Below, piece after piece: positions 31,707-42,514 of a stretch of 64,000 nucleotides of DNA. The notes beneath the pieces are model-generated. The model ran no database searches and was not told the DNA's origin. It saw nothing but the letters and a program-made list of their open reading frames with translations. The position numbers and the translations under genes are program-made. The stretch spans positions 78,650,168 to 78,714,167 of the forward strand of contig NC_088203.1 in NCBI RefSeq assembly GCF_037126465.1, given 5' to 3'. Source of the stretch: Ornithodoros turicata. Lineage: Eukaryota; Arthropoda; Arachnida; Ixodida; Argasidae. Positions within the stretch are counted from its first letter, which is position 1, and the number at the start of each line of letters is the position of its first letter.

Positions 31707-34700
31707 ATTGGATTGGATTGGAAAAGAAAGAAAAATATGGAGAGGTTAGTCCCGACCCTGTCAGAACTGGCTACTCCAAAACGCGTTTGTTGGTAAACAA
31801 AAAGAAAGAAAAAGGTCAGCTACGAAAAATAGGACAAACAAACAAACAACCAAGCAGGATAAAGCATAAAGGAAGACGGGGGAAAGGAAAGGGGGAGACG
31901 TTCGACGCCGAGAATCACTCACTGCACAATGTCAGATATAGTGCGAACACAATGTCACCGAAGTTTTCACAGAGTGTCCAGCAAGTCCGAAGCGATAAGA
32001 AAGTCCACAAGAGCGCGCAATGCCGGCACCTGGTGTTGGGCGGGCCAGCAGCCTAGAACCTTCCCAACGGAGAAAGGGCGATTGTCGAGGCGGGCTAGTG
32101 CCGCCTCAAGGGAAAGACGAGGCTCTCTGTATCGAGGGCAGGCTTCTATAACATGCTCTGTGTCCTCCAATAGCCCGCACTCGGAACAATTCGGTGTGGA
32201 AACCTTCCCAAGTTTAAAGAGGAGGCGGCCGGTATATGGCACATTGAGACGTAGCCGGTGAATGATGGAGGTAACGGCCCGGGGGAGCGCTGGGGGCATT
32301 AAAAACTGCAGGTCTGGATCCACTTTGTGCAGCAGTGAGTTAACTGGAACGCATCGACGCCAGTGTTCCCCGCTCAGACGTTTCACTACTGCGTTTATCG
32401 TGCTCTTTGCATCCCCTCTTGTGAAGTAGACGGGGTGCGTGCGAACGCCACGCGCTAGATGGGCACGCCTGGCAGCTGCATCCGCAGCCTCATTTCCGGG
32501 GACACCGCAATGGCCAGGGACCCACTGCAACTGGATGTCATGTCCCCGGGATACGGCAGAAGTGTACACTTCAAGGACGTCATGCACCATTGGAGACAGA
32601 CATCCCGATCCTGTAGAGTGGAGAAGGACTTGTAAGGCGGCTTTGGAGTCGGTGTAGATGGACCACTGAGCTGGGGATGGAGAGGATGCAATGAAGACAA
32701 GCGCCATACAAATCGCGTGCAGTTCCGCCGCCGCCGCCGACGTGCGGTGTGAGAGTCTTGCACATCCTTCAGCTGACAACTGTGGGATCACATAGGCGCA
32801 AGCAGAGCCGGAACGCGTCGTTGATGCGTCGGTGAAAACCTGAATCTTCCCTCTATCGCTGTCAAGTACGGCCAAGGTGAGCTGCCGTAGAACAACCGTC
32901 GACGCAGCTTTCTTCGAGGACACTCCAGGTACCTCGACATGGAGAGGGGGTGTGGGCAGGGCCCATAGTGGGTCAGGGTGCTTCGGCAGAGATTTGTGCT
33001 TGGGGATGATGCTTCGGTGGGCAAGAACGGCTTGGCTGTACCCAGACGCTGGACGACGAATCAAAGCGCGCACTAAGGGGTGTCGATGGTGGCGAGTTGC
33101 CAGCCTCAGATAGTGGCTAAGAGACTGATCGAGCCTCATGATGGGTACAGGTGGCTCCTTGGCTTCCGCGAAGACTAGAGCAGTTGATGTGGACTTGTGG
33201 ACGCCGAGGCACGTCTTGATGCTCTTCGCAAGAATGGTCTCCAGCAGTTGCTCAGATGTGGGGCAGAGATGATGCAGTACTGGAAGGTGGTAAGTCAATA
33301 CCTGACGTACAAGGGACCGGTGAAGACCGAAAAGAGCCCTAGAAGTGAGCCCCCACCGGGTACCACAGAGGTAGCGCAGAACATTCAGTCGGGACTCTGC
33401 TCTGTCTTTCAAGCAGCGAACTTCTGCTCTCCACGATAAGCTGCGGTCGAGGATGAGACCAAGGAACTGGTGGTGCGTAACGCGCCTCACTGGGTGCCCA
33501 CTTATGTAGAGCTGAAGGTTTCTCAAATGGCGGCGTGTGAAAGGCAAAAACACAGTCTTTTCATGGGACAGGTCCATACCTCTCTCTGCCAGGAAGGAGA
33601 CTACAATGTCCAGCGCGCTTTGCAGGCGGCGCTGTAGTGCTGGCCACTGCTTTCCAGAAGACCAGATACAAATATCGTCAGCGTACAAGCTAACATTGAC
33701 GCCCCGTGGCAGGAGAGAGGGTAGTGCGGCCATGACAACGTTGAGCAGGAGCGGGCTAAGGACGCTTCCCTGTGGGACACCAGCTGCTGTACCGTGATGA
33801 AGGGTTTCGCCTTCTGAGGTTTTCACGTATACGGTCCTGTCTCGCAAGAAGTCAGAGATCCACCTAAGGGCTCTCCCCGTGACGTCCATAGTAAAAAGCC
33901 CATGCAGCACGTGATTGTGACTTGTGGTGTCATAGGCTCGCTTGACATCCAGAAAAACGGCAACACTCAGGAGGTCGTCAGCACTAGCCTGTTCCACGTG
34001 GGATACCACATTAATCACGCAGTCCATCGTGCTACGTCCCCGTCTAAAGCCAGCCTGTGCTGGATCCAGAAGGCTTCGGGATTCTAGGAACCAGTCGAGG
34101 CGGTTCAGGATTAACCTTTCAACAAGTTTGCAGAGACAGCTAGTGAGGCTGATGGGCCGAAACGATGCCAGTTCTCTTGGTGACTTTCCTGGTTTCAGCA
34201 CCGGGATTACGCGGGCAGTCTTCCACATGTCAGGTACGACTCCGTCCCTCCAAGATTCATTTATGAGACACAGCAGCTTACCAAGCGTCTCAGGTCCCAA
34301 AGAGAGTAAGGCTTGGTATGAGATCCCGTCGGGGCCTGGCGACGAGCCTTTCTTTGCGACAGAAATTGCAGACTGTAGTTCGTTTAAGGAGAAATCTAGG
34401 TCCATCAGAGGCTCGCGAGCACCGCAATGGAAGTCGACTACCTTGAGAGCATCATGGGCAGACTGCTTGTGAGCGTCATCTAAGGAGGCACAGGATGAGC
34501 GAGTGAGGAGACGGCAGAAATCGTCACCAACAGTTAATTCCGGTACGTCCTGGTGAAGCGCCAGTGCTCGGAAGGGCGTCTCCTGTGCAACAGCAGGGCA
34601 GCTGAGGGTCTTGATCACCTGCCAAATTCTTGAGGTCGGCGTATAAGGGGAAAGGGAGGAACAGAACGTCCTCCAGGTCTTTCGACCAAGGCGCTGAAGG

Positions 34701-35070
34701 TGTTTTCGTATAAGGCATCGTAATTTACAGACGTCCTTGTAGTCTCGAGGACATCCAGTTTTGCGGAACCGTCGCTCTGCTCGACGTCGTATTGCTCTGA
34801 GGCGTTCAAATTCAATATCGACAAAGGAGTGCATTGGCGGTACAGAGATTTGCTTGCTTGCCATAGAGAGGCTGGACCCCAAAGCGTGTGTAAAATCTTC
34901 CAGGTTTCCGGACTATTGTCTAGATCTGCACAGCAGGAATTGAGAACCAGGGATATTTTGTAATCACGAGCTTTCCTACTTCGCAGGAAACAACAACTGT
35001 ACTCGAGCTCCGCCATGCATACTGCAGCACTGTCTCTACGACCACTATAAAGTTTGCATGTACGAAATGT
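31707..35070 (-). mobile_element. Large I-type LINE, 5' truncated, (CCAAT)n tail
   Basis: Coding sequence at 31967-34915 is followed by about 250 bp of 3'UTR and a CCAATCCAATCCAAT tail at 31707-31721 on the minus strand. The 3'UTR shares GGAGTAGCCAGTTCTG with the element at 24600-25772. The 5' end lies somewhere between 34950 and 35070, so the endonuclease domain and ORF1 are missing. No target duplication was identified. Confidence 0.85.
31967..34882 (-). pseudogene. I-type LINE ORF2: reverse transcriptase, RNase H, zinc knuckle
   Basis: An uninterrupted 971-codon frame. The linker at 1-160 leads into the reverse transcriptase, with GSSPGPDGISYQAL (about 185), AQAGFRRGRSTMDC, LDVKRAYDT and the catalytic YADD at about residues 398-401. 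RNase H follows, with VFTDAS at about 682, AELHAI at about 720, IYTDSKAAL at about 740 and VPGHCGVPGNEAAD at about 795: all four catalytic residues are present. The C-terminus has the CSECGLLEDTEHVIEAC zinc knuckle at about 897-913. This RT-RNase H order is typical of the I group of non-LTR retrotransposons. The first codon listed is TTG. The frame continues upstream through EDFTHALG until a TAG near 34917, which looks like a nonsense mutation in the linker. The endonuclease is lost, so it is dead in cis, but the enzyme core looks intact. Confidence 0.95.
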
Positions 35071-36399
35071 ATAGAGGATTAATCCACAACATCCTCTGCA
35101 TTTCTTATTACTACTTTTTTTGTGTGTGTGATTCCCCCACTCAAGTTGACATGACAGAAATAGCTGAAAGCAGGTATGCAAAGTCCACAGGTAAAAGCAC
35201 TAGATTTGTTACGTGTTGCAGACTTTGTTACATTTTAGAAGTCCTTGGACAGGTGCAGAACATTAGTATGACGCCTACAGTACGAGAAGAAACCGATGAG
35301 AACTACTTGCTTCTTTGAAAAGTACAGGAATAATTCCTGTTGAGGTATAGTTATGACTAAGGAACGCTAATTAATTTTCTAGAGATGCATCCTCTACACC
35401 TGAATGCACAGTGAAACAGCGAAAGTTCATTGTCTTTGAAGCCTCACTACTGGAATTGTTCAAAGTGTGTCGCTGCTACAGTGAGCCATGCAAGGTTACC
35501 ACATCATATTGGTCCTAAATTTGCAGAGTTCCCCCTATTTCGGACACAACAGTCATTTCTCTTTATTGCTCTCCCGATCCTACCTTCTCAGAGATTAATG
35601 TGACTCTCTACGCGTTGCATTGGCACTGCCTTTTTCTACTCATGTTTTCCGTTGCTTGTTCTGTTGAATAAATCTTCAATTGTGAGTTTGCAGCCATCAT
35701 GCTGTTGACTGTGTTTGCCCCTCATCTATGTTTATGTGCTATGACGTTGTCAACATGCCAATTTTTTTTTGTTGCCACAGATCATAACCTCAAAGAGTTT
35801 TCCTCTACACCCTGTCATGAGTGAAAAGTGGCGGGTAGTCCTACTTTTGGACGGAAACTACACGATGCGTTAACATCCGCATGTCTAAAATTTTAGTTAT
35901 CGGAGATTTGCTGTTTTTGTACAACCTTCATTGTACTTTTCTTTTGTCACAATTGGCGCACTTACAGAAAAGTTCTCATCTTTATCAAGACGACAGGTCA
36001 TTGTTGGATCTATGTGCTGCATTATTATTCCTGTACTCTTTTCATCAACAGAGAATACAAAATCACACAAATGGTAAAATATAACTTGTTTGTTAAATTC
36101 AAAAGGGAAAGACAAAACTGTTTATACTTATCTTGTTTCAGGTTTTACAACCCTATCAAGTACGTCAAAACATCAGAGGGCAGAAGGTCCTCCTCTGTCA
36201 GCTAAATCCCTGGACAATAAAAAAGAAAAATATAGTTTGAGTTGTGACAAAATTTTGCTTCTGCTCTTATATTATATTTGAATTAAATGTTACTATGCGT
36301 CTGTTATGTACACTGAACCCAGTTTCAATTTGGAGGGCTGTCAAAATTAGTTTACAGAAGTACATCTCAAATTTACGCAATAAATTACTTAGTCATTTT
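35071..36399. other. No gene recognised
   Basis: AT-rich sequence with short frames only. Confidence 0.5.
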
Positions 36400-36560
36400 G
36401 GAGTACTATTGCCCACACCAATGCTGGATTGTTAACTTTGATCCGAGATCAAGCGTTGCTAATACTTGAAGTCAGCCCTCAAGTCTTTCTTTACAAATGG
36501 TAGTCGGTGTCAAATCCCAATCTCGGTTCAAACTTTAATTGGCAAAACCTGGAAACCATT
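36400..36560 (-). repeat. Partial copy of the TAA-type Harbinger MITE
   Basis: AATCTCGGTTCAAACTTTAA and GATCCGAGATCAAGCG are complements of the inner arms of 16233-16440 (GAACCGAGATCAA and TTGATCGCGG). The terminal GGCCCGGTTTCAC is degraded. Confidence 0.5.
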
Positions 36561-36846
36561 GGAAACCTGGAAACCATTGGAAACCTGGTCAATAGCAAGT
36601 ATATAAAAGGTTATGAACACAGTTCGGCTGTACTACACTGATGAAAATTATATTATTTACTCCTCATATATACATATACATACATAAGACATGAGTATAT
36701 CTACAAATACAGATATGCCCCCAGGTTACTTAACCATCCAGGAACAAACTAATGATTATAATATTCTGTGACTTAAAAGAAAAAGCAACGAGAAAAACTT
36801 GCAGCAAGCAAGAAATGAAGATTTGCTGGCATTAATATATACATTT

Positions 36847-37464
36847 CTACAAGTCCGCAGGTACAAAGAAGCCCTTATAGACATCTGACGGGAAAGCATC
36901 CCTAATAGCATGCACGACGCCGGCAGGAAGAATGTTTCTATTGTGCTTTCTCAGAGCACCCCATATCCATCTTGTGAATTGCCGATAGGCGATATAGCGG
37001 AATTTCCTGCAGAAATAAGGGTTTTCCGTCCAGTTTGCCGTTCAAGTAGCGTGTGTAGAGGAGGTGGTGTTCCTCTACATGAGTCCAGACCGGCGATGAT
37101 GGAATGTCCCAGCGGGCAGACGGACGTGGCCTAACGCTTGGACGGTGCCGGTAGAACTGACTGCCAGGCGCAGTATAGCGCGCGGCAGCAGAGGCGCGTC
37201 GTCGTCGTCGTCGTCCACGGGCCACCACACGTGTAAAGGCCAAACGGTGCTGCCGCGTATGTTGTCATGCTCTTCGGTTTCTCGGATGTATGTAAAAGCG
37301 ACTTGCAGGACTTCGGTGCCAAGGCACAGTATTTCGAAAGATTCGTTGTTTGTGATGCAATTGTCTGTCTGCTTTTCACACGCATTCTCTACCTCTCGGC
37401 AGCACAAACACTCGTCCGCAGTATCCATCGGCTTGCATTTCCCCCATGAACACCTGCACGACAA
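36847..37464 (-). pseudogene. P2X7-like intracellular domain, split by a solo LTR
   Basis: The left half reads CRCSWGKCKPM followed by ECLCCREVENACEKQ. The right half, in the same frame, reads NPYFCRKFRYIAYRQFTRW, then ILPAGVVHAIRDAFPSD, ending with a stop at 36849-36847. These are the cysteine-rich and R(Y/F)xAYRQF...W...IP..V...IR..FP blocks of the P2X7 C-terminal ballast domain, which is widespread as stand-alone genes in arthropods and especially ticks. A solo LTR (37054-37229) plus its 4-bp duplication, 180 bp in all, sits between the halves. Stops occur in the LTR (37075) and at about 37041 outside it. There is no ATG at the left edge of this frame. It may be an exon of a real gene with the LTR in an intron (CTGCAG precedes GAAATTCCGC), but phase does not fit a simple intron, so I favour a pseudogene. 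Confidence 0.75.
37054..37229 (-). mobile_element. Solo LTR of the family at 47028-47928
   Basis: In complement it runs TGTGGTGGCCCGTGGACGAC to CACCTCCTCTACA, following the 163-bp LTR at 47028 along its whole length (CATCATCGCCGGTC and TCATGTAGAGGAA are shared). It is flanked by CGTG at 37050-37053 and 37230-37233. A 4-bp duplication around a single LTR shows insertion followed by LTR-LTR recombination. Many substitutions show it is older than the intact copy. Confidence 0.85.
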
Positions 37465-37715
37465 AAAGACAGCGCTTGTTTCGGCTTACACACGTGCTTC
37501 TCCCGGAGACATGTAAATTCCACAGACCAGTCCGTGTTCCCGGCACGGTCAGCTACTGGTGAGGACTGCGGTGGCAGCGGTAAATCTGTGAACGAGGAAT
37601 CTTGTGCTGCGACGCACACACTTTCCGGCATGCTATCTTTCGAACAGAAGTTCTGTGCGAGCAAAAGTTCTCGAATGCAGAATTTTAGCGCACTCAGGTT
37701 CAGGAGGCGCGACAT
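37465..37715 (-). other. Possible N-terminal coding part of the P2X7-like copy
   Basis: A frame starting MSRLLNLSALKFCIRELLL lies directly upstream of the cysteine-rich block and overlaps it in another phase. The CGTGCAG before GTGTTCATGG could be an acceptor and GTAAGC near 37490 a donor, but the phases do not join cleanly. No domain is recognised. Confidence 0.25.
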
Positions 37716-37779
37716 TCTCGACGTAGAAAGTGGTTACAGATGCCCACTGCCATTTTCGTTTTCGCCGGACTAGCAAGCG

Positions 37780-38016
37780 CGGATGGAAGCGCGCGTATTA
37801 CATGTGCCCTCGACAGATGGCGCGGTGTTATGCAATTGTTGACAGACTGTCTGTTTCCTACTAGGTCACTGGACATGAAACCGTGGAAAATTTGATTGAA
37901 GAAAAACTACAGCGATTTCAGCGGAGTTCTTTGATATTTGAACTTTAGAATGTTCAAGCTTTTCGCTGAACATAAAGTTTCGATAGGTTTATATTCACTT
38001 TTCGGTCCCTTTAATG
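37780..38016. repeat. Transposon end with TTCACTTTTCGGTCCCTTTAA
   Basis: The right boundary is the inverse of the end at 30906. The segment is non-coding and ends just upstream (minus sense) of the P2X7-like copy. From 38017 to 38376 nothing is recognised. Confidence 0.45.
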
Positions 38017-38376
38017 CTAGATTGTAGATGGGGCTAGAGAGGGAAGCTAGGATAGAGCAGATCTCAAAATTACTACAATACAGCCTACCGAATATCGTCT
38101 AAACAGGGCGCCAGCATAAAACGCAACCCTCCTACAGCCCCGGTTGCAAAATATGCGCATTTCCAAAGCCCTTAGCAGCAAGAAAAGAATGCAAAACTTC
38201 AATCACGAGCAAAACGAAATTACATACTCGGCTGTCGTCGACCAATACTATAGTCCGCTGAGATGCTGTCACGTTTTGAAGTAAGAATCACAAGGAAATG
38301 AATGGTTTGTAGATGGCGCAACGTAAACTCTGCCAAGAGTAATCCTCTCTTTTCTTTTGTTTTTTCTTTGCTACTT

Positions 38377-38611
38377 TACACTCTTAATAAAAAAGCGTGT
38401 ACAGTAACTCCTTTTTCGGGAGTACACCCTTGACACATGTATCACTCCCTTTGGAGTGTGCAATTACTCTCCAGTAGAGAGTTAAAGGGTCTCCGCACTC
38501 CCTGTAGGGAGTGAGGAGACTCCTTTCTGAGAGTAATTGTACTCTCCAAGAGGGAGTCATATATCTGGCAAGGAAAAGGAGTTAAGTACACATTTTTTTT
38601 TAAAGAGTGTA
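38377..38611. mobile_element. MITE of repeated ACTCC...GGAGT palindromes
   Basis: The ends are TACACTCTTAATAAAA and TTTAAAGAGTGTA, with TA duplication. Inside, short palindromes such as CACTCCCTGTAGGGAGTG and CTCCCTTTGGAGTG repeat. The termini resemble those of the MITE at 215-467 only in the first 10 bases. Confidence 0.75.
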
Positions 38612-38943
38612 CCTCAAAAACACAGTGCTGCGGCAACAGTGAAACAATGGTGCTCGCAGCTTGCTTCCGAGTAGGTTATATAGTGGGCTTTATGGCGCAA
38701 TTAGTTTTTGAGAATTTCAGAGAGAGTTTTAGAGTCTAAGTTCGACAGCGAATGACCGGGCCCGCCCGCTAGGAGCTTCCGGAAAAATCACTCCGGAATA
38801 TGCAGGGACACCGTCCAAGCACACACAGACCAACACACAACGACCTTTATTGACTGTTCAAAGATTATTGCGGAAGAAAAGGATGTCGTCGACGCTTTTC
38901 AATATTCAGAGTGCTAAAAGAGGTCCAAACGATGGGAGTGGAC

Positions 38944-39147
38944 ATTCATTATTCCGAAAACAATAGGCACACCGACATCACTACAAATAAAAACAGTTTG
39001 AAACAGTTCAAACACTGTTACGCTCTGGACTGCTAAGCCCTTCTTTTCAATAAATAACGAACGGCTGATTGTCAGGCCTTTTCATTCCTAATCATGGATT
39101 TTATTTGTTGTGATGCCGGTGTGCCTCTTGTTTTCGGAATAAAGAAT
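38944..39147. mobile_element. MITE with 48-bp inverted ends
   Basis: ATTATTCCGAAAACAATAGG, GCACACCGACATCAC and AAATAAAA on the left are repeated in complement at 39098-39147 with few mismatches. The middle is about 100 bp and non-coding. Confidence 0.8.
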
Positions 39148-39159
39148 ATTCACAATGCA

Positions 39160-39425
39160 CCGAACAATCCAGGCCCGGGCTGTCCCAGGCACGGAGCCGA
39201 GCGAGTATAGGTGCCCCGAACCCGGCCCGAGCCGGCGGGCCTCGGGCTGGACCGGCCTATGTCAATCTCTAGCTCGAATGTGTATGCTCGTCCAATCTTT
39301 GCTGTACGTTCTTGTACATTCGTTTCCTTCCCTCTTCATCCTTTCATGTGAACCTTTTTGGAGTGGGGTAGGGTCCTGCACTCAACGTAGGGAAACATCC
39401 CACATCATCATCATCATCCCTTCAT
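39160..39425 (+). repeat. Retroposon 3' end with (ATC)n tail
   Basis: GC-rich CCCGAGCC/CCCGGCC text (39180-39245) is followed by GAGTGGGGTAGGGTCCTGC and a CATCATCATCATCATC run at 39403-39419, a plus-strand retroposon end. From 39425 to 39955 nothing is recognised. Confidence 0.5.
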
Positions 39426-39959
39426 CTATGTTGTTTGTGTTGTTGTCGTTGTACACTCGGGGTTCGCAGGTGTCTGTGAATGAAGCCGAATGTCGAAATG
39501 ACTGTTCGTGTGTTGCTGCTCAGGGTGGAAGGGCAGGGTGTTGTAAAGTATATCCCATTTTGCGGTCAAGTCAGTGAAAGGTTCGTAGGCCCTTGAACGG
39601 GAGATTGCCTTCGAGTGACATCACAAAATTCACCTGTTGCCGCATAGCACCAAAGCCCGCGACGAAGACTCAAATCCTCTTATTTTCTCCACACTATCCT
39701 GTCGGCACATCACGCCGTTATTTTTATCTTATTTTTTACCGTCTCATTCCGAGATCAATATACCCCGGCCCTGCTCTGCAAATCCCCATAGGTAAACGCA
39801 ACATCTTGTACGGAACTTATTGCTCACACTCTCCCAATCCCCCCATCACCGGAACCATCTTGTCATCCAAATCTCGACAAGCCCTTTCAGTGGCAAACCC
39901 TTCGTCCAAAGCGATCCAACCCTCCTCTACATGCACCTGTTTCTTCCTCTCCACAACCT

Positions 39960-40223
39960 GACGGATTCTTGCACCGGCGCATTCACCGTCAGCAGCGCCA
40001 GAGGAAGGCGGGGCCTTAGCGTCGTCTCCCATCAGACGGCGCGCGCGCGCCGGTGGCAGCAAGAGAAGGCTCAGAGAAGGTGGACGTTGAACAGCGGCAG
40101 ACTCCGCGGCGTCGACCATGGAGCAGACGTCGTCGTCATCAACGGTAGAGCGGAAGACGTCTAGCGGCGGCGGCGCGTGGTGGCGTCGTGCCGTCGACGC
40201 TGCGTGAGCTCGCTGCCGCCGCG
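39960..40223 (+). promoter_or_regulatory. GC-rich promoter and 5'UTR of the RasGRF-like gene
   Basis: This 260-bp stretch is strikingly richer in G, C and CpG (GGCGCGCGCGCG near 40039, repeated GTCG words) than its surroundings. No TATA box is seen at a fitting distance. It ends at the ATG of the conserved exon. A CpG-dense, TATA-less promoter is inferred from composition and position only. Confidence 0.5.
40118..40207 (+). other. Upstream ORF in the 5'UTR
   Basis: An ATG at 40118 in the context GTCGACCATGG, a strong initiation context, opens a 29-codon frame that stops with TGA at 40205-40207, 16 bases before the main ATG. It is in a different frame. If the transcript includes this region it could reduce translation of the main frame. 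Confidence 0.4.
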
Positions 40224-40490
40224 ATGCAGCGCGCTCTTCGTATGAACGACGGGCAGCTGCTGTCGCTGTCCGAGAAAGCCATGCACGACAACTGCTTGAG
40301 AGGCTACCTGTGCAAACGCACCGCGGACAGCGGACGCTGGCAGCTGCGCTGGTTCGTACTCTACCAGAACCTGCTCTTTTACTACGAAAACGATTCCACG
40401 GCCCGGCCCTCCGGAGTCGTCTTTCTCGAGGGCTCCTACTGCGAGCGGCTCCTCACGCCCGTTACCGGAAAGAACACCGGAAACGCACAG
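40224..40490 (+). CDS. RasGRF-like protein, first coding exon (N-terminal PH domain)
   Basis: Eighty-nine codons from ATG at 40224 to a CAG|GTGCGT donor at 40490/40491, phase 0. The start MQRALRMNDGQL matches the conserved beginning of Ras-specific guanine nucleotide releasing factors 1 and 2 (MQK.IRLNDG). RGYLCKRTADSGRWQLRWF followed by LYQNLLFYYENDS and RPSGVVFLEGSYCER form the first strands of the N-terminal PH domain, again in the RasGRF style (NLLFYFE.DS..RPSG...LEG). RasGRF proteins exchange GDP for GTP on Ras and Rac after calcium/calmodulin signals, chiefly in neurons, and act at membranes bound by this PH domain. Only the first 89 of an expected 1,200 or so residues are here. The rest of the PH domain must be in exons I could not find, probably beyond the window. 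An in-frame GTG-led extension to 40188 lacks ATG. Confidence 0.85.
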
Positions 40491-42510
40491 GTGCGTTAGC
40501 CTGTCTGTCTACCTCTCTGTCTGTCTGTGTGCGTACTCCACATGCATGTCTGTGGAATGTCATAACTATAGAGACCGGATCTTTAGGCAGAATGCCTAAT
40601 TTTTCTTTGCGTCCTCTTTGATGCGTATTTGACATATAGGCACGAATTGTGGGCGCTCTAAAGGTACCCTTCATAATACTTCCCATTTTTGTCCGCAAAC
40701 CTATAGGTGCGGTGTGGGACAGCTTTAAAACGGTCGTAATCTTTAACAGTATCTCCCTCGTTTCAATGAAGTACGTAAAAACAACAAAATGAATCAATCG
40801 ACATAGGAGGGGCTTATTTTAGAATTTATATCTCAAAACCGCTGTCGTAATCTGCATTGATTTTGCTAACATGTCCCCAGAAGATAGATTTTAGAGGACT
40901 TTCTAGACGTTGACTACGAGCTCTTTGTTGTTTAGTGTATAAACATCTGGCCTCTAGTAATAACAATAGAGCTATGCGCGGTATTGCTCGGAGCGCGTGG
41001 CGGGACGGCTTCAATACGGGGCGAAAACGATCAGGGACGCTGCACACCGCGCAGTGAAATTTTTTACACTTTTCGGGAGTAAACCTATGTAGCATACACT
41101 ATTGTTGTGCAAGTTTCGCAAGGTACAAGTTTCTAAATTGCACGTTCTACAAGAAGCACAATTTCAGAGGGCATACTCAACAGGAAACATCATTTCGGGT
41201 CGGTTGCATTCCATTTAAAGGTGTTTGCTTACGAAATCACCGCTTTTACACGCTAAAGGAGTAATGAAAATTTCTGCGCAGCGCGAATTATTTCATCGTT
41301 TGTAATGCACACCAGGAAGCGAACTACATAAGTCACTGCATGACACAGTCTTCGTCATCTCTTCGTCTTCGTGCTTTCCCTTCGGAAGAAGTTGTTATGG
41401 GTGAACTCCTCTCCGTCGTTAAATTGATTGCGGACAATGAAGCTCTGTAAAGTGACTGCGCTGCAGCAGGTAACGCAGCTGGTGACGGCACAATGCGAAT
41501 TTTACTAGAGGCGACCTTTCCGAAATATTTAAACTGTTAATGCAGGTACAGGAAACAATTGCTGCGTGGTTTGGGATGTAGAGTTGCGCCTACTTTAAGC
41601 TGCACTATATCGATAAATGCTTTTTCCGTGCGTTATAGCTTTTCCTATCGCCCAAAGTAGGTGACGAATGTTTAGTGTCAATACTCTTGACTTGGAAGTG
41701 ACGTATATGCTACCCTCGCCCTGCCTTGCCAGCTTGAGATTCTCGCTGATGTGTGATGACTGCGTAAACCTCTAAAATGCATCAAGAAGCAACAGGTAAC
41801 GACAGACAAATCTGCCATTTCCACAGAGACAGACGGTAGTCCGATTCTTCTCCTTTTTAAGTGGTGATAGAGGTCAGCCAATATATGGCTTGCTACTCTT
41901 TAAAAAAATCACCCGTACGAAAAAACGTCTAATTAATGGAGCGATGGCTGCGCCTTTGCTTGCGCACTTAAGAAATGTATACACACACACACACACACAC
42001 ACTTGAGAAATATATATATATATATAACTGTGACTATATGCGCACTGTCCAGGCGGCGAGAGATGGAGAAAGGGAGAATAGTGTGCGTCTTGGTCCGACT
42101 TTTGGGGAAACCAGGAGAAAAACCTGAGACGGTGCGGGCGGCAGAGGGACTCGGTCAATCCGGAACTCATACACTATATCGGCGGGCTTACGGATATGTG
42201 GGAAGGGAAAACGTGCAGCACGTCATTCATCATATTACAATTCATGTTTTGTGATTGAGAACAATTTGTTAATGGTTTTATGTTAATGAGTGATTACAGA
42301 TAAGACAATATACACTTACAGCAGACAGTATTTTTATCACTGCCTGTGCTACTGCTGTTCACACATATGGCAGGTGCTAGCTAGTAAGTACTGAGTAAAT
42401 AAATATTATTAAAGGCAGTACGGCGTTACACGTCAAATAAGCGTTAACACGATGTAATACTCGCCTCAACGGGGTTCACACGGTTTTCATATGCTGACGA
42501 TCGAGAGCAC
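40491..42510 (+). other. Start of the first intron of the RasGRF-like gene
   Basis: No exon was recognised. It contains (AC)n at 41980-42001, (TA)n at 42010-42025 and a minus-strand SINE body at 42050-42190 (GTCTTGGTCCGACTTTTGGGG, AAACCTGAGACG). Confidence 0.5.
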
Positions 42511-42514
42511 GAGA

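Noticed and set aside
34615..35181. 188-codon minus-strand frame as a separate gene
   Set aside because: Its lower half is an out-of-frame reading of the LINE at 31967-34882, and the upper half has no motif.
39155..39577. 140-codon plus-strand frame
   Set aside because: Made of a GC-rich repeat and an (ATC)n tail giving an isoleucine run; not a gene.
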